A stretch of 64,000 bases of DNA, taken from Paenibacillus hexagrammi. Lineage in GTDB: Bacteria > Bacillota > Bacilli > Paenibacillales > NBRC-103111. Numbering within the stretch: the first letter of the stretch is position 1; each line of letters starts with the position of its first letter. This document shows positions 41,001 to 49,640 of the stretch, one piece after another. The translations under genes were made by a program, and so were the position numbers. Below the pieces are notes generated by a model. The model made no database searches. It saw only the letters and a list, made by a program, of their open reading frames with translations, and was not told the DNA's origin. Where the stretch lies: the NCBI RefSeq assembly GCF_021513275.1, contig NZ_CP090978.1, positions 2,356,001 through 2,420,000 of the forward strand, read 5' to 3'.

Positions 41001-42131
41001 ATGAAAGTCAGGCTGTTCAAACCTTCGGTCGGCGAGGAGGAAATCCAGTCGATTCAAAAGGCCTTCGATGCCGCATGGCTTGGTCTCGGTGCGCGGGTCG
41101 GTGAATTTGAGCAAAAATGGAGCCAGTACATCGGCTGCGCCGACTCTGTTGGCGTAAACTCCTGCACGGCTGCGCTGCATCTGGCGCTGTCTGCATTCAG
41201 GTTTCCTAAAGGGAAGAAGGTACTCGTTCCAGTGATGACCTTTGCCGCAACAGCTATAGCGGTGCTGTATAATCAGCTTATTCCGGTGTTCGTAGATGTG
41301 GATGAGCATACACTGGGCATTAGTCTGGAGGATCTGGAGCGGAAGCACGATAAGGACTGCGTCGCCGTTATACCGGTTCATTTTGCCGGACATCCGGTGC
41401 CAATGGATCAGCTGATGAAATGGGCGAAATCCCGCAATTTGAAGGTCGTTGAAGATACGGCACATTCAGCCGGAGGCAAATATCAAGGCAAAGCGCTGGG
41501 CACCTGGGGAGATCTGGGCTGCTTCAGTTTCGAAGAGAAAAAGTGCATGACGACCGGGGACGGGGGTATGATTTCCTCACATGATCCTGAGCTGCTGAAG
41601 CCGCTCCGTCATTCCAGATGGGTTGGCATCAATAAGGATACGTGGGAACGTTATGAGGAAAACGCTTCTAATAACCAAGAGGCGAACAGCTGGTATTATG
41701 AAATTTCTGATATCGGCTACAAATATAATATGAACGATCTGATGGCTTCGATCGGATTAGCACAATTGGAAAAGCTGGACCGGATGAACCGGCGAAGAGA
41801 GGCCATTTTACAGCAATATCTAACCGGTCTTCAGCAAAATACGGATGTAAGGTCAGCGGTTCCATATGTACTGCAGGATTCCTCGTATTGGGCTTTTGTC
41901 GTTCGAGTTCGTGATAGAGACCGCTTTATTGTACACATGAAGGAGAGAGAGGTTGCGACCGGCGTGCATTATATGCCTTTGACGATGCATCCTCTTTTCA
42001 GACCGTATGTGTCCGAAACGCCAACGGCTCTGAGCATTTGGAGAGAGCTTGTGACGCTTCCCCTTTTTCCGGATTTGACGGATGAACAAGTCGAGTATGT
42101 CCTTTCGGTCATTCACGATTATCGCGCCTGA
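41001..42131 (+). CDS. DegT/DnrJ/EryC1/StrS family sugar aminotransferase
   Basis: A 376-residue PLP-dependent enzyme that aminates a keto-sugar nucleotide. Family marks are VNSCTAALHLALSA, EDTAHSAGGKYQGKALGTWG and the PLP-lysine region CFSFEEKKCMTTGDGGMIS. The C-terminus carries GVHYMPLTMHPLF. ATG 41001 is chosen over 40995 for its spacing to GGGGGAG. With rfbF/rfbG and the acetyltransferase it would yield an N-acetylated amino-deoxyhexose on CDP. The family also contains RfbH-like dehydratases; the Lys at the PLP site argues for an aminotransferase. Confidence 0.9.
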   Translation: MKVRLFKPSVGEEEIQSIQKAFDAAWLGLGARVGEFEQKWSQYIGCADSVGVNSCTAALHLALSAFRFPKGKKVLVPVMTFAATAIAVLYNQLIPVFVDVDEHTLGISLEDLERKHDKDCVAVIPVHFAGHPVPMDQLMKWAKSRNLKVVEDTAHSAGGKYQGKALGTWGDLGCFSFEEKKCMTTGDGGMISSHDPELLKPLRHSRWVGINKDTWERYEENASNNQEANSWYYEISDIGYKYNMNDLMASIGLAQLEKLDRMNRRREAILQQYLTGLQQNTDVRSAVPYVLQDSSYWAFVVRVRDRDRFIVHMKEREVATGVHYMPLTMHPLFRPYVSETPTALSIWRELVTLPLFPDLTDEQVEYVLSVIHDYRA

Positions 42132-42143
42132 TCCTTCTCAAAC

Positions 42144-42196
42144 TAAAATCCCCTTTAGCCGCACCTGTAACAGGTCGTTGACTAAAAGGGATTTTT
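42144..42196. terminator. Bidirectional terminator
   Basis: AAAATCCCCTTTAG and CTAAAAGGGATTTTT arms surround an inner CACCTGTAACAGGTC hairpin between convergent genes. Confidence 0.75.
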
Positions 42197-43194
42197 CATC
42201 TTCTTTTTTTCTTCCTGCGCTGATCATCCAATTGATCAAGAAGCCGCTTTAATTGCGCCTCTTCCTTCAGAAGCTTCTTTTTATGACATACATCGAGGAG
42301 AAGCTGAGCTCTTTTCACCAGATCTGAGTGGTAAGCACGGTTCGTTTCCATGTTCCATTCGGGGAACCTCATGCAGACCTTGCCGCTTAACTTCGTAATA
42401 GCTTGCAAGTAAGCGGTGTGATCGGTAAGCAAGCCGTGTTTTCTCGCCGTGAGGATGTGATCGATCCAATCGCAGCAAAGCGCCATTTTTGAAAGAGTGC
42501 TTTGCGATATTTGGTTGGCATGCTTGCGGAAAGAATTAAGCGGCGTGGACAGGAATACCGCCTTTTTACCCTCCAGCAAGGACAGCCAGGTAGCAACGTC
42601 CACATTATTGTTCGCCAGCTTGCCGTAGAACACACCGAAAGGCTGCTTTAAATCAGCTTTGCGAAACAATACACTTGTCGGTTCACCGATATAATTTTTT
42701 CGGTCATACAGCATTCTTTGGATAACCGCATTTCCATCGACAACGTTCTTTTTTTGATTGGGGAGATAGAATGGATGAGCCTGGGACGACAGGTGTATGG
42801 CTTGACCTGACATATCAATAACGGCTCTGCGGGACGTGACAAGCGTAATGCGATTATCCTTATTAATCGCTTTTACCATGATCGCGATTTTCTCCGGATG
42901 CAGCAGGTCGTCATCCATCAAATAATTGATAAAATCGCCGGACGCAAGATCGAAACACTTCTGCATATTTGCAATCGGGCCGATGTTCGATTTATTTTTC
43001 ACATACTTTAAGTTGGCTGTGCCTGGCTGTTCTAGATAAGTGGAGACTATTCTCTCAGTCTCGTCATTATTACTGTTATCACAAATAATGATTTCCACAT
43101 TGGCGTAAGTTTGCTGAAGCGCGCTTTTCAAAGCTTGCTCCACATACTTGGGACGATTATAGGTTGGAAGTAAAATGCTTACAAGCGGATCCAT
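42196..43194 (-). CDS. GT2 family glycosyltransferase
   Basis: A 332-residue paralogue of the 39,529 glycosyltransferase, with a longer C-terminus. It starts SILLPTYNRPKYVEQALKSA and carries NYLMDDDLLHPEKIAIMVKA as the DXD-like metal site. The extra C-terminal part is basic and ends in a run of Arg/Lys (DDQRRKKKRR), perhaps for membrane association. It lies 41 bases downstream of rfbF on the same strand, so the two are likely cotranscribed. Confidence 0.9.
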   Translation of the reverse strand: MDPLVSILLPTYNRPKYVEQALKSALQQTYANVEIIICDNSNNDETERIVSTYLEQPGTANLKYVKNKSNIGPIANMQKCFDLASGDFINYLMDDDLLHPEKIAIMVKAINKDNRITLVTSRRAVIDMSGQAIHLSSQAHPFYLPNQKKNVVDGNAVIQRMLYDRKNYIGEPTSVLFRKADLKQPFGVFYGKLANNNVDVATWLSLLEGKKAVFLSTPLNSFRKHANQISQSTLSKMALCCDWIDHILTARKHGLLTDHTAYLQAITKLSGKVCMRFPEWNMETNRAYHSDLVKRAQLLLDVCHKKKLLKEEAQLKRLLDQLDDQRRKKKRR

Positions 43195-43234
43195 TCCGAC
43201 TCACCTCCGGACAGAATAATGTAACCCGGGTCTG

Positions 43235-44005
43235 CTACCAAAGCTTCCAAGGAGCGTTCCCAGCTTCCCACAACCTCTGCAGGTGGTGTTTATCGTGCAG
43301 TGTATCCATCGCATACCAAAATCCGCCGTGCTGAAATGCATGCAGCTGCCCGGACGCTGCGAGTTGTTCGAGCGGCTCTTTTTCAAAGACAGAGCTATCA
43401 TCCTTAATCAATTCCAACACCTCCGGCTGCAGGACAAAGAAACCGCCATTCACCCAGATACCGTCTCCGCGCGGTTTTTCGTTAAATCGTTGGACCTGTT
43501 GATCGCTAGCAATGGTTAAAGAGCCGAATCGGCCGGTGGGCTGTACAGCTGTTACAGTAGCCAGCTTACCATGTGATTCATGGAACTGGACGACGTCCTG
43601 TATATTCACATTGGTCAGACCGTCACCGTAGGTGAGCAGAAACGGCTCGTCGCCGAGATAACTGCGGATTCGTTTGATCCGTCCGCCGGTCATCGTGGTT
43701 TCACCAGTCTCCGCTAAGGTAACGATCCAAGGCTCCGTCGCAGTCGGATGAATGGTCAGACTCCTCTTGTTGAAATCCAAGGTGACATCGGAGGCGTTTC
43801 TTACATAATTGGCAAAATAGTCTTTGATGACATAGCCTTTATAGCCCAAACAAACGATGAATTCATGGAACCCAAAATGGGAGTAGAGTTTCATAATATG
43901 CCACAGGATAGGTTTACCTCCGATTTCAATCATCGGCTTAGGCACAGCATGAGATTCTTCCCGTATTCTTGAGCCCAAGCCTCCAGCCAGGATCACGACT
44001 TTCAT
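43235..44005 (-). CDS. rfbF: Glucose-1-phosphate cytidylyltransferase
   Basis: Joins glucose-1-phosphate and CTP to give CDP-glucose, the substrate of RfbG. The 256-residue protein begins MKVVILAGGLGSRIREES, the nucleotidyltransferase signature, with the sugar-phosphate lysine in AVPKPMIEIGGKPILWHIMK. The family block FLLTYGDGLTNVNIQDVVQF is also present. ATG 44005 is chosen over 44011 because GGAGG is seven bases upstream. It is divergent from the rfbG group but clearly part of the same pathway. Confidence 0.95.
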   Translation of the reverse strand: MKVVILAGGLGSRIREESHAVPKPMIEIGGKPILWHIMKLYSHFGFHEFIVCLGYKGYVIKDYFANYVRNASDVTLDFNKRSLTIHPTATEPWIVTLAETGETTMTGGRIKRIRSYLGDEPFLLTYGDGLTNVNIQDVVQFHESHGKLATVTAVQPTGRFGSLTIASDQQVQRFNEKPRGDGIWVNGGFFVLQPEVLELIKDDSSVFEKEPLEQLAASGQLHAFQHGGFWYAMDTLHDKHHLQRLWEAGNAPWKLW

Positions 44006-44132
44006 ACACATTCCTCCTGACGCTATTGAACTAGATTACTATAGGATATGCGAGAAATGCCGAAATGACAGGGACAAGAGTAAAGAGGGGAAAAGTAAAT
44101 GCTACAGTATACATTCGATAAACAGTAATCCT

Positions 44133-44402
44133 TCAATCAGACAGCGAATTGGATTCAGATAGCTGGTTTTCGGATACGATTTCGAAGGGAGGCTGCTGTG
44201 AGTAGTGCAGCCGTTTATGCAGAAGTACAGACGTCGCGGGTAACCCAACCCATCTATAAGCTAAGTGTAACAGTTGCGGCTGATATGAATATGCTGTGAC
44301 CCACGAGTAGCAATATTTGTGAGAGTATTTGCAATTTGAACCGTATTTGCATTCTGTGTATTGGCCTAGTCCCAAGCTGCAGTTTCCATAAACTATGCAC
44401 AT
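44133..44402 (-). CDS. Possible Cys/Tyr-rich small protein (uncertain)
   Basis: An 89-codon frame in the 530-base gap between rfbF and the DinB gene. Its first half is strikingly rich in Cys and Tyr (CSLGLGQYTECKYGSNCKYS), reminiscent of spore-coat or cross-linked surface proteins. A weak GGAAG lies eight bases before the ATG. The second half is unremarkable and I find no family, so this may be chance. Nothing else is evident in 44,006-44,535. Confidence 0.25.
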   Translation of the reverse strand: MCIVYGNCSLGLGQYTECKYGSNCKYSHKYCYSWVTAYSYQPQLLHLAYRWVGLPATSVLLHKRLHYSQQPPFEIVSENQLSESNSLSD

Positions 44403-44535
44403 ATCTTTTTGCTTCCAAGATGTGCTAATATGTTGATGTACAATGTCTTTACATCGCGGTCGCAGTACGAATTATATAAATTAACTGATATTCTCGATAG
44501 GTCCAAGTAATCGATTAGCGGAAGAGAGGAAAAAA

Positions 44536-44991
44536 ATGAAGACGATCAAGCGCATGATGGACCACATGTATTGGGCGGACGAGCGCATCCTAGAATCACT
44601 CGAGGACTGTGAGACGAAGAACAAGGACCTTCTGAAACTGGTTCGACACGTTGCGGTCGCGGAACGAGTCTGGCTGTCCCGACTGCAGGGCAAGGGCAGT
44701 GCGGAATATACGTTGTGGGAGGAAACAGATGACCTGACGGCGATCCGCACAATGTTCGAAGAAAACGCCGAAGAATATCGCGTCTATATCGAAGGCCTCG
44801 AGGAATCTGAGTTAGACGAAATCATCGACTATATGAACCAGAGCGGGGTTCCGTTCCGAACTTCTGTACGTGATATCCTGTTGCAGGTCCTCTTACATGG
44901 TCAATATCACCGGGGACAGATCAACCGGATACTTCGTAGCGAATCGGCAGAGCCTGCCCAAGTCGATTACATCACCTTCGCGAGACTTTAA
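44536..44991 (+). CDS. DinB/YfiT-family protein
   Basis: A 151-residue four-helix-bundle protein with the metal-binding histidine pattern of the family: MMDHMYWADERILESL, VRHVAVAERVWLSRLQGKG and LLHGQYHRGQINRILR. Relatives are thiol transferases (bacillithiol-dependent) or stress-induced enzymes of unknown substrate. Start ATG 44536 follows GAAGAGAGGAAAAAA. It is the last ordinary chromosomal gene before the cassette array. Confidence 0.85.
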   Translation: MKTIKRMMDHMYWADERILESLEDCETKNKDLLKLVRHVAVAERVWLSRLQGKGSAEYTLWEETDDLTAIRTMFEENAEEYRVYIEGLEESELDEIIDYMNQSGVPFRTSVRDILLQVLLHGQYHRGQINRILRSESAEPAQVDYITFARL

Positions 44992-45097
44992 CTTTAACCA
45001 TGGAACAGTTTGCCGTGGGGGACTGTCGGGGGTTAAGTACAAAGTAACATGGAAAGCCGCATAGAATTCTAAAAAATGTATAAGTACCGAAAGCATC

Positions 45098-45142
45098 GGA
45101 AGGTTGCAAAGTCTATAAGGACTTTGTATGCCTTCCTTTTTT
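45098..45142 (+). terminator. Rho-independent terminator
   Basis: GGAAGGTTGCAAAGT and ACTTTGTATGCCTTCC arms followed by TTTTTT. It insulates the DinB gene from the recombinase gene that starts 48 bases later. Confidence 0.8.
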
Positions 45143-45255
45143 GATTTCCAATATTTTGAATGAATGATAATATGAAGAGGTGTGTTGAAATGGAAGTATC
45201 GTTATCAAAACGAGATGAGAACACATTAGGTGTAAGGCTTTTAGGTTATTATAAA

Positions 45256-46932
45256 CATGACCTATGCAGTTCGTGGTAGTAGTTGGTAATTACCAGGTTT
45301 AGGTATAACCCAAAGAAGCACCAAATAGTGCTCTGGCCAAAAAAGCTCAATTAGTCTTGCAAACTGCTGCACTTGTGTGTCACAATCAATAGTGATTCGC
45401 TGAATGCCCTTGCGGTTGTTCACGCGGACCTGACAACGAGTGTGGAAGAGGCCACGAACCATTTCGCCGTGGGTGTAGCCTTCATCATCACTCGTTTTTT
45501 CTTTGTTCAGTTCAAAGAGCGCAATCGCTAATAAAGTTTCGGCGACAAACAACAACTCGAAATGGGCATGATGATGCGCCTCGTATTCGGAATGGCATTT
45601 TTCAAAAGCTAATTCCTGTTTGGCCGAGCGAAAGAATACTTCAATGCGCCAGCGCTTGGCATAGGTCTGAACCACGTCTTTCGGAGCATCGTGGCGATTG
45701 CTAATTAACAAATAAGCGCCTTTGTAAGTAGCAGGCTCTTCTCCTTTTTCCTCTTGATCAGCATCCGTTATCGGTTGGTCATCTTCTTTCAAACGTATCG
45801 CAACAACAGCAGCTACAAGAACATACCGCTGCTTGGTCACTTGGTTCCCTTTCCGATTCACGGTTGCGTAAGGGCGCTTCATGTAGATATCCGGTATCGA
45901 AATGGAGGTCAGACCGGATGCCTCCCCACCTAACAGCTCCTTAAAGACCTCCCGGATCAGCATGACTGGAGTCAGCGGTACATAGCGTTCCCGACGAGTG
46001 CCGGGTTCGATGACTTTACGAAACAGAGCCGTGTTGCGTTTGGCTTTGGTGACCCAATCAAAGTTATTCTCCTCCAGGAACGAGAAGAAATGCTTGCAAA
46101 GGTACCACCGATCCATGGCTACCCACAAGCGGCATGAAACAGATTCCCGCAACATGAGTAGCATTTGCTTGGCCAAATCGATTTTAGTCAAGCCTTCTCC
46201 TTTTGTTTCGGGCTTATGCCAAATCCGGAAAAACAACGGATACTCCAATCCGCTCTTCCGAACAGCTTGTAGAACAACCAAATTGGTTGCCCATACATAG
46301 ACTTTGGCGGAGTGGTCATAGAGCCAGCACAGAAACGGAAGCAGCTTGGCAAAGGGATGCGCGCTGTGGGTATCATCGAGATTTACGACATCTCCATCAG
46401 TAAGCGCAGTTACAGGATCCTGCTGCAAGCGCTCAACACGCTTTTTTCCAAAAGTCGTCCAAGCAAAGCCTTTCGTTAAAAAGCGACTTAACGTGTACTG
46501 TGCAAGCTTCCAAGGCTGAAACATTCGCTTCAGCAAAGCGTCTTTGTCGGCCAATTGCGCTATCTGGGTAACGGAAGAGCAATTGGCAACGAGGCCGACG
46601 ACGTAGAGGAAGCAAATTAACCAAGACGGAGTACCGTTACGTTTCATGATGCCAGATTGTGCGAGTAACAAAGAGAAGTCAAAACGCTCCCACAGACTTT
46701 TCAGAATGGGAGCTCCAGCACATTCGCTGTGATTTAAATCTTTAAACTTCGGCTTTTGTAACGCTGACATTGGAATATCACCTATAATCTGTAAGATATA
46801 CCTGTTCAAAAAGGTATCCTTCGCGATTATTGTGGTGTTTCTGAAAAGTCAAGTGGTTTTTATGAACTTAGGTAAAAATTATAATGAATTCTAAGCTTTT
46901 CCCATCAATTGGGGTGAACTGCATAGGTCATG
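45256..46932 (-). mobile_element. IS4-type insertion sequence in the recombinase gene
   Basis: The element is 1,677 bp with perfect 17-base terminal inverted repeats (CATGACCTATGCAGTTC at each end). It is flanked by 7-base target duplications TTATAAA (45249-45255 and 46933-46939). It carries one transposase gene on the minus strand. The exact repeats and intact transposase point to recent arrival. Confidence 0.92.
45262..46770 (-). CDS. IS4-family transposase
   Basis: A DDE transposase of 502 residues. ATG 46770 is chosen because GGTGA is seven bases upstream; the frame also runs to a TTG at 46809. Catalytic marks are LDDTHSAHP, VAMDRWYLC and the IS4 signature Y-(2)-R-(3)-E-(6)-K, seen here as YAKRWRIEVFFRSAK. 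The gene fills nearly the whole element and its 3' end runs into the left terminal repeat. It appears intact. Confidence 0.9.
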   Translation of the reverse strand: MSALQKPKFKDLNHSECAGAPILKSLWERFDFSLLLAQSGIMKRNGTPSWLICFLYVVGLVANCSSVTQIAQLADKDALLKRMFQPWKLAQYTLSRFLTKGFAWTTFGKKRVERLQQDPVTALTDGDVVNLDDTHSAHPFAKLLPFLCWLYDHSAKVYVWATNLVVLQAVRKSGLEYPLFFRIWHKPETKGEGLTKIDLAKQMLLMLRESVSCRLWVAMDRWYLCKHFFSFLEENNFDWVTKAKRNTALFRKVIEPGTRRERYVPLTPVMLIREVFKELLGGEASGLTSISIPDIYMKRPYATVNRKGNQVTKQRYVLVAAVVAIRLKEDDQPITDADQEEKGEEPATYKGAYLLISNRHDAPKDVVQTYAKRWRIEVFFRSAKQELAFEKCHSEYEAHHHAHFELLFVAETLLAIALFELNKEKTSDDEGYTHGEMVRGLFHTRCQVRVNNRKGIQRITIDCDTQVQQFARLIELFWPEHYLVLLWVIPKPGNYQLLPRTA

Positions 46933-48084
46933 TTATAAAGAAGGCGTTACCAAAATTAGGAATATTTCGGGGAGAAAATGGGTTCCTGAAGAATCTGTTT
47001 GGTCAGTTCCTTACACAATAGAAATCATAGAACAATTACTGAACGATTTTAAAAACAGCAAATTTTATGTGGATTCTCAATTACTTGAAGAATGTTATTT
47101 ACTTCAATCCTATTATATCTCTCAAAAAGAAAATGCTTCTGAATCCATTTTCCTAGTACCCCAATGGGATTCTGATCATGAAAAAAGATTGAAGAATGAA
47201 TTACTTCGTAGAGGTTATAGCCCAAAAACACTAAAGGCCTATTGTGGGCAAGTCGAACGTTTGTTTCACTACGTGAAAGAGCAGCATGTCATTTGGAGTG
47301 ATCAAATGATTCAAAATTATTCACTATATTTGCTAAATAAAAATTGCTCACACGCTTATGTCAATCAAGCAATCTCTGCCATAAAATTTTATTTTCAAAA
47401 GGTTCTGCAACAACAAGACACTACACCGTACGTTAGGCCAAAGAAAGAAAATAAACTCCCAAATGTCTTGTCAATAAAGGAAGTAACGTCCATATTAAAA
47501 GCAATCCAAAATATAAAACATCAAGCTATATTATATTTGACATATTCTTCAGGCTTACGAGTTGGGGAGGTAGTACGTTTGCGATTGCAGGATTTTGACA
47601 TAGAACGTAAAACGCTGCTAATCCGACAAGGAAAAGGAAGAAAAGATCGATTGACCTTACTTTCCGATACTGCCCTTGAAATCGTTCAACGTTACTCGCA
47701 ACAACAAAAACCGGAAGTATGGCTGTTCCCTGGACAGACGAGTGGACGCCATTTGACAGAGCGATCTGTACAAAAAGTTTTTGAACAAGCTTTAGCAGTG
47801 TCTGGTGTAAGGAAAGAGGTAAGTGTACACTCGTTACGTCATTCCTTTGCCACTCATTTATTGGAAGGAGGCACCGATATTCGGTATATCCAGGAATTAC
47901 TCGGCCATCAAAGTACTCGTACAACCGAGCGATATACACATGTAAGTGTAAAAGATATTAGACGTATTAAGAGCCCACTTGATCAAATTGATCTTTGATC
48001 AGTGCGTAACACAGAGAAGTACACAAATCCACCGCAACCCTTGGATATTCACAAAATACACAAATACCTCGAATTTTATTGATT

Positions 48085-48113
48085 CTGCGAAGTTCGTGAA
48101 AAGGACGTTAGAC
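48085..48113 (+). other. Candidate attI: primary cassette attachment site
   Basis: GTTAGAC at 48107-48113 lies between the recombinase stop and the first cassette gene, and is the exact reverse complement of GTCTAAC, which opens the first array site at 49417. The bases just before it, GTTCGTGAAAAGGACGTTA, match the right arm of the array sites (GTTCGTGAA, then ACGTTA) but with 4 rather than about 7 bases between the blocks. This is the layout expected for an attI core where the first cassette was inserted. Confidence 0.7.
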
Positions 48114-48138
48114 GAAATTTCTGAAAAAATAGCGAATA

Positions 48139-48167
48139 TTCACACAACAATTGCTTTGTGTTATGAT
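48139..48167 (+). promoter_or_regulatory. Promoter inside the first cassette
   Basis: TTCACA (48139-48144) and TATGAT (48162-48167) with a 17-base spacer, each one mismatch from consensus. It lies downstream of the attI core and before the DUF4062 gene, so the first cassette carries its own promoter. Confidence 0.55.
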
Positions 48168-48194
48168 GAGTAAAAATAATGGGGGAATATGTAA

Positions 48195-49349
48195 ATGCCT
48201 AGTCCAAGAGTATTTATTTCATCGACTTGTTACGATTTAGGTATGGCACGAGATCAATTGAGATCATTCTTGCTAGAATTGGGATATGAGCCAGTTCTTA
48301 GTGAATACTCTGATGTTCTATTTGATCCTCGTACCCATACACATACTAGTTGTTTACAAGAAGTACCTAATACTGACATGATAATTTTGATTGTTGGTTC
48401 AAGGTTTGGTGGAAAAATAATTCCCGATGCTTTGACATCAATAGATATTGAAACATTAATGAAATCAAGTTTTAATATTGAATCTCTAGAAAATATTGAA
48501 AATCTATCAATTACACAAATTGAGGTTCTAAAAGCTATTGAAACATCAGTACCGGTATTTGCTTTTATTGAAGAAAAGGTTCTACATGATCATCTTGTAT
48601 ATGAAAAGAATAAAGATCTTATAGGAAAGATAAATTTCCCTTCAATTGAAAAGGCTGACACAGCAAAGTATATTTTTGAATTTATTAATTTTTTAAGGCA
48701 TAGAATTAAAGGCAACAGTGTTATTTCATTTTCAAAAATTGAAGACATCGAAAATCATCTACGCAAACAATGGGCGTCACTATTTCAACGCTTACTAAGG
48801 GAACAAAGAGAAAAAGACTTTGAAACAAGGAGAATGATTAGTTTATCTGATCAACTCGAGGATCTAAAGACTGCAATTTTTTCCACCATTGGTAACTCGC
48901 AAACAAAAGACATTGCACGTGGTGTAATTAAATATCGAAAATTAATTGATTTACTTTTGGGGTTGCATATTCCTGACAAGTCTATTTTTGTACAAGGTAA
49001 CTGTTCTTTTGATGACCTCCTACATATGGCAAATATAGTTGAGATTAAAGATATTGAAACTAGTAGGCCTTATGGTAGAGCTGCACTAATAAAAGAAGAT
49101 GGGACCTTCTATGAAAGTCGCTTTAGTAGTAATTTTATTCTTGATATTAGATTAGAATGGGACAGCTTTATAACTATGTCACCAGAATCAAGACAAGTAA
49201 TATTTGAAACGGTTTCAGATGATAGAAGAATAGGACCTCCACTATTACGATATAGAAATGAAACTATCGATCAATATTTTAATGAGAGAAACATTGAAGC
49301 GAAACAATCTGATGAAATTTTTGTGGTAACTTCTACAGAATCAGCATAA
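48195..49349 (+). CDS. DUF4062-domain protein, cassette 1 cargo
   Basis: A 384-residue protein. The N-terminal domain (SPRVFISSTCYDLGMARDQL; LSEYSDVLFDPRTHTHTSCL; DMIILIVGSRFGG) is DUF4062, a Rossmann/TIR-like domain often fused to effector or NTPase modules. The C-terminal half (from about 190) is a coiled segment followed by an unrecognised alpha/beta region; I see no NTPase motifs. Start ATG 48195 follows GGGGGA. The gene is visibly AT-rich compared with the chromosome to the left. DUF4062 proteins are frequent in bacterial conflict loci, so an anti-phage role is possible, but that is only inference. Confidence 0.8.
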   Translation: MPSPRVFISSTCYDLGMARDQLRSFLLELGYEPVLSEYSDVLFDPRTHTHTSCLQEVPNTDMIILIVGSRFGGKIIPDALTSIDIETLMKSSFNIESLENIENLSITQIEVLKAIETSVPVFAFIEEKVLHDHLVYEKNKDLIGKINFPSIEKADTAKYIFEFINFLRHRIKGNSVISFSKIEDIENHLRKQWASLFQRLLREQREKDFETRRMISLSDQLEDLKTAIFSTIGNSQTKDIARGVIKYRKLIDLLLGLHIPDKSIFVQGNCSFDDLLHMANIVEIKDIETSRPYGRAALIKEDGTFYESRFSSNFILDIRLEWDSFITMSPESRQVIFETVSDDRRIGPPLLRYRNETIDQYFNERNIEAKQSDEIFVVTSTESA

Positions 49350-49416
49350 AGATATAAGCCCAATCAATTTGGTTGGGTTATTATTTTGTGTGTGAATCCT
49401 GGAAGTCAGAAACTCC

Positions 49417-49577
49417 GTCTAACACCGCATTCACGCATCGGGCCTGACGGCCCTCGGTCCCGGAAGCATGGAGCGAAGAAGCAATTGCCGGGACACATCC
49501 GCACCGACTAACCGCATCGCGGCCGGCCCTGTCGGGCCTTAAGTCGGTGGGACGTCGCGAATGCAAGAACGTTATCT
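49417..49577 (+). repeat. attC-like site 1 (161 bp)
   Basis: Opens with GTCTAAC and ends with GTTATCT (49571-49577). Outer arm GCATTCACG pairs with CGCGAATGC at 8 of 9 positions. Inner stems are GTCCCGG/CCGGGAC and CACCGACTAA/TTAAGTCGGTG. The opening heptamer is the exact reverse complement of the attI core GTTAGAC that begins this cassette. Confidence 0.88.
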
Positions 49578-49640
49578 GAAATACATCTAAACATAATAAA
49601 GCTAATAAAACATAGTAGGATAATTCGAAGGAGCGATAGA

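Larger units (their letters stand above)
45190..47998 (+). pseudogene. Tyrosine recombinase of the cassette array, interrupted by an IS4-type element
   Basis: ATG 45190 with GAGGTG upstream encodes 22 residues ending GVRLLGYYK, then the gene is split by the insertion 45256-46932. Removing it with one 7-base duplicate restores a single 374-residue frame: YYK continues as EGVTKIRNISGRKWVPEE. The first 70 residues (GRKWVPEESVWSVPYTIEII) are an N-terminal extension seen in some XerC/D-like integrases. The SAM-like core-binding domain follows (LLRRGYSPKTLKAYCGQVER). Catalytic residues are visible: Arg in SGLRVGE, Lys in GKGRKDR, HSLRH, GHQS and the nucleophile in TERYTHV. The additional segment IntI proteins carry before the HxxR box is absent (only RYSQQQKPEVWLFPGQ there). 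The 3' part could still start at GTG 47069. Confidence 0.85.

Noticed and set aside
47069..47998. Taking the recombinase as a complete 309-residue gene starting at GTG 47069
   Set aside because: The frame is open upstream to the IS4 edge and joins exactly to 22 codons before the insertion with a good ribosome site, so the shorter version is a remnant, although it might still be expressed.
45190..47998. Calling the recombinase intI
   Set aside because: The extra segment that defines IntI before the HxxR box is not present, and the gene runs in the same direction as the cassettes. The symbol would overstate the evidence.
49381..49566. Minus-strand and plus-strand frames lying within the attC-like sites (also near 50242, 55937, 56785, 59473, 60106)
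   Set aside because: They follow the GC-rich repeat and its stems, change with the subtype, lack ribosome sites and have no shared protein pattern. They are by-products of the repeats.
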